Under the pieces are notes generated by a model, which ran no database searches, was not told where the DNA came from, and was given only the letters and a program-made list of their open reading frames with translations. A stretch of DNA of 64,000 nt, taken from NCBI GenBank assembly GCA_036898135.1, contig CM072523.1, positions 45,631,549 to 45,695,548 of the forward strand, read 5' to 3'. Below are positions 60,001-64,000 of the stretch, in pieces. Position numbers and translations under genes: made by a program. Numbering within the stretch: the first letter of the stretch is position 1; every line of letters begins with the position of its first letter. This DNA comes from Oncomelania hupensis (lineage: Eukaryota; Mollusca; Gastropoda; Littorinimorpha; Pomatiopsidae).

Positions 60001-61497
60001 AAAGAAACCTACAAAGACGTGATACTCAACGGAGACCTAGCCGCTAAACAGCGACAGCAAGTACTACAGGTCATTCGACAACATCAGACTGTGCTCACAG
60101 ACCGACCAGGGAGGACAGACCTCGTCGAAGTAACCTTAACGGTGACCGACCCAACACCCGTCCGCCAGAAGCTCTACCCGATGCCACTGTCTCAGCAGCG
60201 AGCCATCAAGGAAGAGATAGACACCTTACTGGCAGCCGGAATCATCTCAGAGTCTACTTCACCCTACAGCGCAGGCACGGTATTGTTGCGAAAACCCAAC
60301 GGAGAGCATCGACTGTGCATCGACTTCAGACTCCTGAATGCGGTAACGCAGTTCCAGCCAGAGCCACTCCCGGACCAGACCGACCTATTTGCCAAGCTAC
60401 AGCGAGCAAAGTACTTCTCACGCATCGACCTCAGCAAAGGATACTACCAGATACCAGTGCAACCGCAAGTCCGAAAGTACCTAGCGTTTAGCACTATGGA
60501 AGGACACTTCGAGTTCAACGTGCTTCCCTTCGGACTCCACAACGCACCCAGCATCTTCAGCGCCATGATGCGAAAACTCCTGGCACCCCTGAGCAGCGAG
60601 CACCTACACTCGTTTATGGACGACATCCTCATCGCTACGCCTACGTGGGAGGAACATGTCACGCTCCTACAACAACTACTCGCACGCCTCAGAGACACAG
60701 GATTGACGGCAAGACCCACCAAATGTCAGATTGGATTCACAGAACTAGAATTTCTGGGACACACCATAAGTCAAGGAAGCCTGCGACCGGTAGAAAAGAC
60801 AGTGAAACGCCTACTCGACGCTCCTAGGCCCAAGACCAAGAAGGAAGTACAGTCGTTTCTAGGACTCTGCGGCTTCTACCAGAAGTTCATCCCCAACTAC
60901 AACAGCATCGCCGTACCACTGACAAATGGAACCCGGAAAATCGCCCCGGACAAAGTCGTATGGACAGCGGAATGTGAGACGGCATTCCAAACACTCAAGG
61001 ACAGAATGACATCGGCGCCAGTACTCCATCTACCCGATTTGACTCAGCCATTCGTTCTTCGCACCGACGCAAGCGACTTAGGCCTCGGAGCAGTACTGCT
61101 ACAGCGCGACCCCAAGGATGCAGAGACACTATTCCCTGTCGCCTACGCCAGCAGAAAATTGAGACCCGCCGAGACCCACTACGCCACGTCGGAGAAAGAA
61201 TGTCTTGGACTAGTCTGGGCCATACAGAAGTTTCAACTCTACCTGTATGGGACCCACTTCACAGTTCAGGTGGACCACCAACCACTATCGTTCCTGGCAG
61301 CCTCCAAGTCTTTGAACTCTCGCCTGATGAGATGGGCACTCACCCTTCAGGCATACTCATTCCAAATCGAGTACATCCCCGGCAAGGAAAACCACGGAGC
61401 CGACTACCTCAGTCGCCATCTCGTGGAGGACACAGCAGCTGTCGCCCACCCAACACAACTAAGGGCCACAGCACCAGAATTCGTCCCCGCCCAGTAA
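57001..61497 (+). CDS. Gag-Pol polyprotein of the Gmr1-like element (Gag-PR-IN-RT-RNase H)
   Basis: 1498 residues from ATG 57001. Gag: charged coiled-coil-like stretch (about 30-140), core (about 160-330), CCHC zinc knuckle C388-C391-H396-C401. Aspartic protease: D454-T-G. Integrase: H627, H634, C664, C667 zinc site; catalytic D697, D756, E792 (DX35E spacing); a GPY-type C-terminal module around 929-965. RT: D1143 and F1205-M-D1207-D1208, with 'LPFGLHNAPSIF'. RNase H: D1356, E1400, D1425, D1468. RT and RNase H are of Ty3/gypsy type, yet IN lies before RT, the order that defines the Gmr1 clade. One frame without a gag/pol frameshift suggests a fused polyprotein processed by its protease. All catalytic residues seem present, so activity is plausible but unproven. 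Confidence 0.95.
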   Translation: MSDPVALRLRFKELGEALHLAGADLIAYINAEVEKQEAKAERAAEREAKKLEAEQRKAELEAEQKKLELEQKKLEAEQKKLEAERETRKLELEAEQKKVAAERDAEVRRWDYERAEKEKEREEKEKERQHELELRRLGSGASSSSSTPPHSDQLEVAPNPVQGMSFPLGTFNEREEGLDLYLTRFERLATEYKLDPTHWSFKLSQGLRGKAYDIYSKLPTDRVTDYHKVKEALLTGFELTGECYRQKFRTNRRVKGESYAQFADRLSTMLDKWISQSATAKTYDGLTELLVWEQLRETMTPELRTFSVEQGAERLEDLVKVADRYVAAHGEAKSFRRDLKPNGKEAQKRSPNREEHTANKPNNPRPGQNKGPNTEFGKRGPAEQRRYCSFCNRNNHSTAECFKLAAQRREERESRPAHRVLTQSSGNKPHTIGDHPSVTDTVKVNGKEANCLYDTGLSYDAIVSESLVSRADLTDKTVDLQGADLTKPTTTCPIAWIEVESRYVTGRIQAAVLQKPLYDLVLGCRYVFLGTPPNTVEIAAVQTRAQAKTQPPQPEFAPNPGLEEIKTAQKEDTSIAKCFQKLPKAHTPPHKGDFYMEEGVLHRQGDGDHTQLVLPATLRAQVLELGHSMPLSGHMGIGATVQRISAHYYWPGITEDVKRYVKSCHQCQRYSPRHHTVPVTLGPSVVVGVPFQQVSVDIVGPLPMTKKRNRFLLTLVDACTMWCEAVPLPAIDTKKIADALIAIFTRVGFPDSIRTDNGSQFTGRLMQDVFELIQVHHIRTPPYHPASNGQVERLNGTLLTILRKVADDNPEAWDTYVNAALFAYRETPHAATGYTPSTLLFGRPLAGPLEALRRSWTEAKIDDTPRGATKYVADLQETLKATWKKAGEALKKARARQAKYYNRHAKDRELQVGDQVLLLLPSGTNKLDIAWRGPYRVTAKKSKTVYQVEVNGRARYHHINLLKKYTDRPATPSTHNLLAIAIAEEGESMETNAVEYPLHSKETYKDVILNGDLAAKQRQQVLQVIRQHQTVLTDRPGRTDLVEVTLTVTDPTPVRQKLYPMPLSQQRAIKEEIDTLLAAGIISESTSPYSAGTVLLRKPNGEHRLCIDFRLLNAVTQFQPEPLPDQTDLFAKLQRAKYFSRIDLSKGYYQIPVQPQVRKYLAFSTMEGHFEFNVLPFGLHNAPSIFSAMMRKLLAPLSSEHLHSFMDDILIATPTWEEHVTLLQQLLARLRDTGLTARPTKCQIGFTELEFLGHTISQGSLRPVEKTVKRLLDAPRPKTKKEVQSFLGLCGFYQKFIPNYNSIAVPLTNGTRKIAPDKVVWTAECETAFQTLKDRMTSAPVLHLPDLTQPFVLRTDASDLGLGAVLLQRDPKDAETLFPVAYASRKLRPAETHYATSEKECLGLVWAIQKFQLYLYGTHFTVQVDHQPLSFLAASKSLNSRLMRWALTLQAYSFQIEYIPGKENHGADYLSRHLVEDTAAVAHPTQLRATAPEFVPAQ

Positions 61498-61650
61498 TAC
61501 CCTGTCACTAGAGTCCATAGCTACCTGGCACAGCATTGCAGCTCAGGTAGAGCAACTTACTTAGCTTGTAATTAGGACCCTAGGATAGTGCAGCGTTAAA
61601 CTAGGCTCTGTAGTAGAAAAAGGTCGAATCCAGTAGTCATCGCCTTTTTT

Positions 61651-61664
61651 CAGTTGAGGGAGCC
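61651..61664 (+). promoter_or_regulatory. Polypurine tract
   Basis: 'gagggag' lies two bases before the 3' LTR, the usual place for second-strand priming. Confidence 0.6.
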
Positions 61665-63193
61665 TGTCACGAATTGGCTAGTTTTAACTCTGCTCATTGA
61701 CTATTCAGCATGTGTAGTCATTGTAACAGTAGAGAGTCAGTGTAGTACACATCAAGCAATTAAATTACAGCACACTGCGAGCCTGAGCCACACACACAGC
61801 GCAGTGACGTCAGCACTTGAGTTTTGAATCGGACCGTTGGAACCAATGGGAGAGCTTAGGCAAAGTGGTTGGAGCCAGTTTGACTGGGTCCAAACCACGC
61901 ACAGTTTTGGTCAGTTGGGAGGAATACACCGAAGTGTGAACAGCTAGATAGCTAGAGAAATCTCTACACACTTAGACCAGGAAGCAGGACTTAGAAGCAT
62001 AGAATTCTATCAAGTCACAACGGGCCTGAACTTGTCAAACAGGTAAATGAACACCCTTCTGTTTCATCGTGATATATTTATATTATTGTTGAAATTATGT
62101 TTGTGGAATTTGCTATGCATAAATGTGAATTATTAATCCGAATTTGCGTGACCATGTGGAAGAGCCGACCACGAGGCGAAACACGACCGGTTGCGCCGCC
62201 ATGTTGTATGCCGTACGGAACCACTGTTGTTTAACTTATATGTATGTTTGCAGACCAGTGGCTGTACCACTGAATGTTTATAATATTATTAATTCTGTAT
62301 GTGTATAGTTAGACACGATTGATATTTATGTATGTATAGGAATTTAGAGTGAGATTCCAGTGGAACCCGGAAGTAGCAGAATGTTCGTCGCTTATGTGTA
62401 GAGATGTGGAGCTATCACTGAGGGCTACTTGGCTTTCAGTGAGACGCTCTGCACAAACCGATTATTCAGGGTTGTGCAGAATTTCGTCTCTTATATTACA
62501 GACGAGCAGGCGAGCTATCCCGAGCTATCCTGTGTGCCCCACTCCACAGAAACGACTAGTTGGTCGAGGAGACTCTACCGCACAAGACGGAAAGAGATAC
62601 CCGAAGAAACACCCTGTCAGACCCCACAGCGTGGCAAGGGAACCCAACTACACAACGACAAAGGTGTACCAGAAGCTACCTCACAGAAGGACTTCGAACA
62701 CCCCACACATGAGTTAAGTGCATAAGGCGAAGGTGCACTTAAACTGATCATAACAGGACCACAGTAGTCCAACTCTTCAGAAACTGTAAAACGGACCACA
62801 GTAGTCCAAATCTACATGAGATATACTAGCAAGTGCCCGATGAAGATAGAACAGCTGCATAGACTATCAGCGATCGAACTATTAGCAGTAACTGAGACAT
62901 TTTAAGTTAGATTAGTACTTAGAGAATCTTGTATAGAGTAGAAGAAATAAATGTGTGATTTTAACTGTTATCAAGTGGCTGGACTACATATGATTCATAG
63001 CCGTGTGAAAGCTAGTGTGACAGTAATCTTTTACCATTTTTCTATCTATTTCTGTATCCCAACCTTAACACAGAACGAGCTAAACAAATAAATTTATTAA
63101 AGTAATTCATAGGGTGACGTACTAGCCGTTCCCACCGAATAAACGTGAGGGTCCATAATTCCATTGTGCAGAGCCCATAAACCCCACGTGACA
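61665..63193 (+). repeat. 3' LTR
   Basis: 1529 bp, near-identical to 55094-56632 but one 10-bp unit shorter near 62515-62532. AATAAA lies at 62946. It ends 150 bp before exon 3 of the kinase gene. Confidence 0.95.
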
Positions 63194-63343
63194 ATCATCA
63201 TCATCAACTTTCCAAGCCTGGTCACCAATCCAAGTAAGTCTATCATACCATCTCGACGTTGCTTAAAACATGAAACATCGCTAGCGAGTTTCCAAACCAC
63301 GACCCTACGATCTAATGTTACTGCCTATATCATTGTGCTTCAG

Positions 63344-63557
63344 AAACAAACGGAGACCCAGCTGTCAACACGGCGGCGGCTCGACAGCAATGCTACACGC
63401 CGTCCACCTTGAAGTTGATGAAGGAGATTCTGCTAGCCGAGCAGCTGCAGCATCCCAACATCGCCGCTCTGCTGGGTTATTGCGTACGTAGCGAAGAAAG
63501 CGACTCCACCGACATCGCCGAACACGGAGTAGTGTCTGTGTTTGAATTGGGATCCAG
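63344..63557 (+). CDS. PKDCC/VLK-like extracellular kinase, exon 3 (alpha-C helix region)
   Basis: It encodes residues 165-235. The acceptor is 'attgtgcttcag'. The first two bases complete codon 165 (G|AA) from exon 2, and the donor GTCAGT leaves phase 2. The stretch 'LKLMKEILLAEQLQHPNIAA' with 'LLGYC' carries the predicted alpha-C glutamate E192 (partner of K140). It closely parallels the vertebrate PKDCC region '[20 protein letters not shown]' with 'YGYC', preceded in both by a cysteine-tyrosine pair about seven residues upstream (C181-Y182 here). The exon ends in 'VVSVFELGS', matching the 'ITELG' hinge strand. Catalytic loop, DFG-like motif and C-lobe must lie to the right of the window. 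Confidence 0.75.
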
Positions 63558-63910
63558 GTCAGTTTTTTTCTTAAGAATTGTTCGTAGGGGCTGGGCTGTA
63601 GAGAGTCAAGACTTCGAAACAAAATATAAAAAAATGCTGCAGAAAAGCTGCAGATCCAAAATATTTGAAGTTTTGTTGGAAAGTGACTCATCCGACATCA
63701 TCAAACACGAAGTAATGTCTGTGTTCGAATGGGAATCTAGGTCATTTAAAAAAAAAGATTGTTATAGGCTTATTGTTCAGGGTGGTTATGGAAAATAAAG
63801 ACTCCAAACACAAATAAGACAAACTGAAAATCCGAAAACATTTGAAGTTTCTTTGGGCTACTGCATTTAGAAGCGGGCATCAAAAGCAACGGCATGGAGT
63901 AGTAAGGTTT
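63558..63910 (+). repeat. Two decaying tandem copies of the exon 3 tail and its donor flank
   Basis: After exon 3, 'gaaagtgactcatccgacat' to 'gaatgggaatctag|gtcatt' (63679-63746) repeats the exon end with its donor. The intervening DNA also corresponds between the first and second period ('aatatttgaagtttt' at 63660 against 'aacatttgaagtttc' at 63836). A third, weaker copy ('gggctactgcat', then 'ggcatggagtagta') lies at 63854-63906. The period is about 182-188 bp. The copies lack a good acceptor and the third lacks the donor, so I do not call them exons. Confidence 0.65.
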
Positions 63911-64000
63911 TTTGTTTGTTTGTTTGTTTTTCTTCCAGAGAAATAAAGAAAGACACTTTCACTTCATTTTTCAGCAAGGCCGTTCAGCTATAGCTGATCC
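63911..64000 (+). other. Start of intron 3 (to window edge)
   Basis: Contains a short (GTTT)n run. It ends at the window edge and nothing else is recognised. Confidence 0.5.

Larger units (their letters stand above)
55094..63193 (+). mobile_element. Complete Gmr1-like LTR retrotransposon (Ty3/gypsy RT, Ty1/copia-like domain order)
   Basis: The 8100-bp element consists of a 5' LTR (1539 bp), PBS, one gag-pol ORF, PPT and a 3' LTR (1529 bp). LTR ends are TGTCACG / CGTGACA. The apparent target duplication is ATCAT, but it lies within (CAT)n, so the length is not certain. The LTRs differ by one 10-bp repeat unit and very few substitutions, and the ORF has no stop or frameshift, which points to recent insertion. 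Domain order is Gag-PR-IN-RT-RNaseH. There is no envelope-like gene between the ORF end and the PPT. The element lies in the sense direction in intron 2 of the kinase gene. Confidence 0.95.

Noticed and set aside
61498..61664. Search for an envelope gene in the LTR element
   Set aside because: Only about 165 bp lie between the gag-pol stop and the 3' LTR, with no room for one.

Overview
This 64-kb window is animal (metazoan) nuclear DNA. It is gene-poor and extremely rich in simple repeats and transposable elements. There are spliced exons with GT/AG borders, tRNA- and 5S-derived SINEs, several classes of non-LTR retrotransposon, a hAT DNA transposon remnant, a Ty3/gypsy-type LTR retrotransposon and a 500-N scaffold gap. 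The repeat repertoire best suits a lophotrochozoan such as a gastropod mollusc. That placement is inference, because no species-diagnostic gene is present.

Layout. From 1 to about 45 kb no convincing host gene is seen. This part holds long microsatellites ((ATCT)n at 1 and 35.96 kb, (GAA/CTT)n at 3.6, 7.9, 10.4, 15.4, 24.9 and 29.2 kb, and (CAT)n, (ATT)n, (GTA)n, (CT)n and (GT)n tracts). Between them lie short interspersed elements of four families: SINE-A (tRNA-headed), SINE-B (tRNA-headed), SINE-5S (5S-rRNA-like head) and an unclassified family with a TAATG tail (Fam-1). The same region holds an internally deleted hAT element (20.77-21.84 kb), two solo-LTR-like copies, an inverted-repeat element with microsatellites inside its arms (13.97-14.70 kb) and a diverged 2-kb tandem duplication (15.15-19.80 kb).

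From 46.8 kb to the end, three phase-compatible exons (46826-47116, 48130-48331, 63344-63557) encode the start of a PKDCC/VLK-like extracellular protein kinase: a signal-anchor, a stalk and most of the kinase N-lobe. The rest of the kinase lies beyond the window. Its second intron, about 15 kb, is almost entirely nested transposons: a 5'-truncated I-group non-LTR element, RTE-type fragments, and a CR1/L2-type fragment split by a second I-group copy. A complete 8.1-kb LTR retrotransposon ends 150 bp before exon 3.

That LTR element is the main discovery. It is intact (1.53-kb LTRs that appear almost identical, PBS, one uninterrupted 1498-codon gag-pol ORF, PPT, ATCAT flanks). Its RT and RNase H look like Ty3/gypsy, but the integrase is encoded before the RT, as in Ty1/copia. 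This order is the hallmark of the Gmr1 clade. No envelope-like gene is present. No other undescribed multi-gene system was found. The remaining points of interest concern repeat biology: nested insertions with readable target duplications, a tRNA/5S chimeric SINE, and decaying tandem copies of the kinase exon 3 tail.
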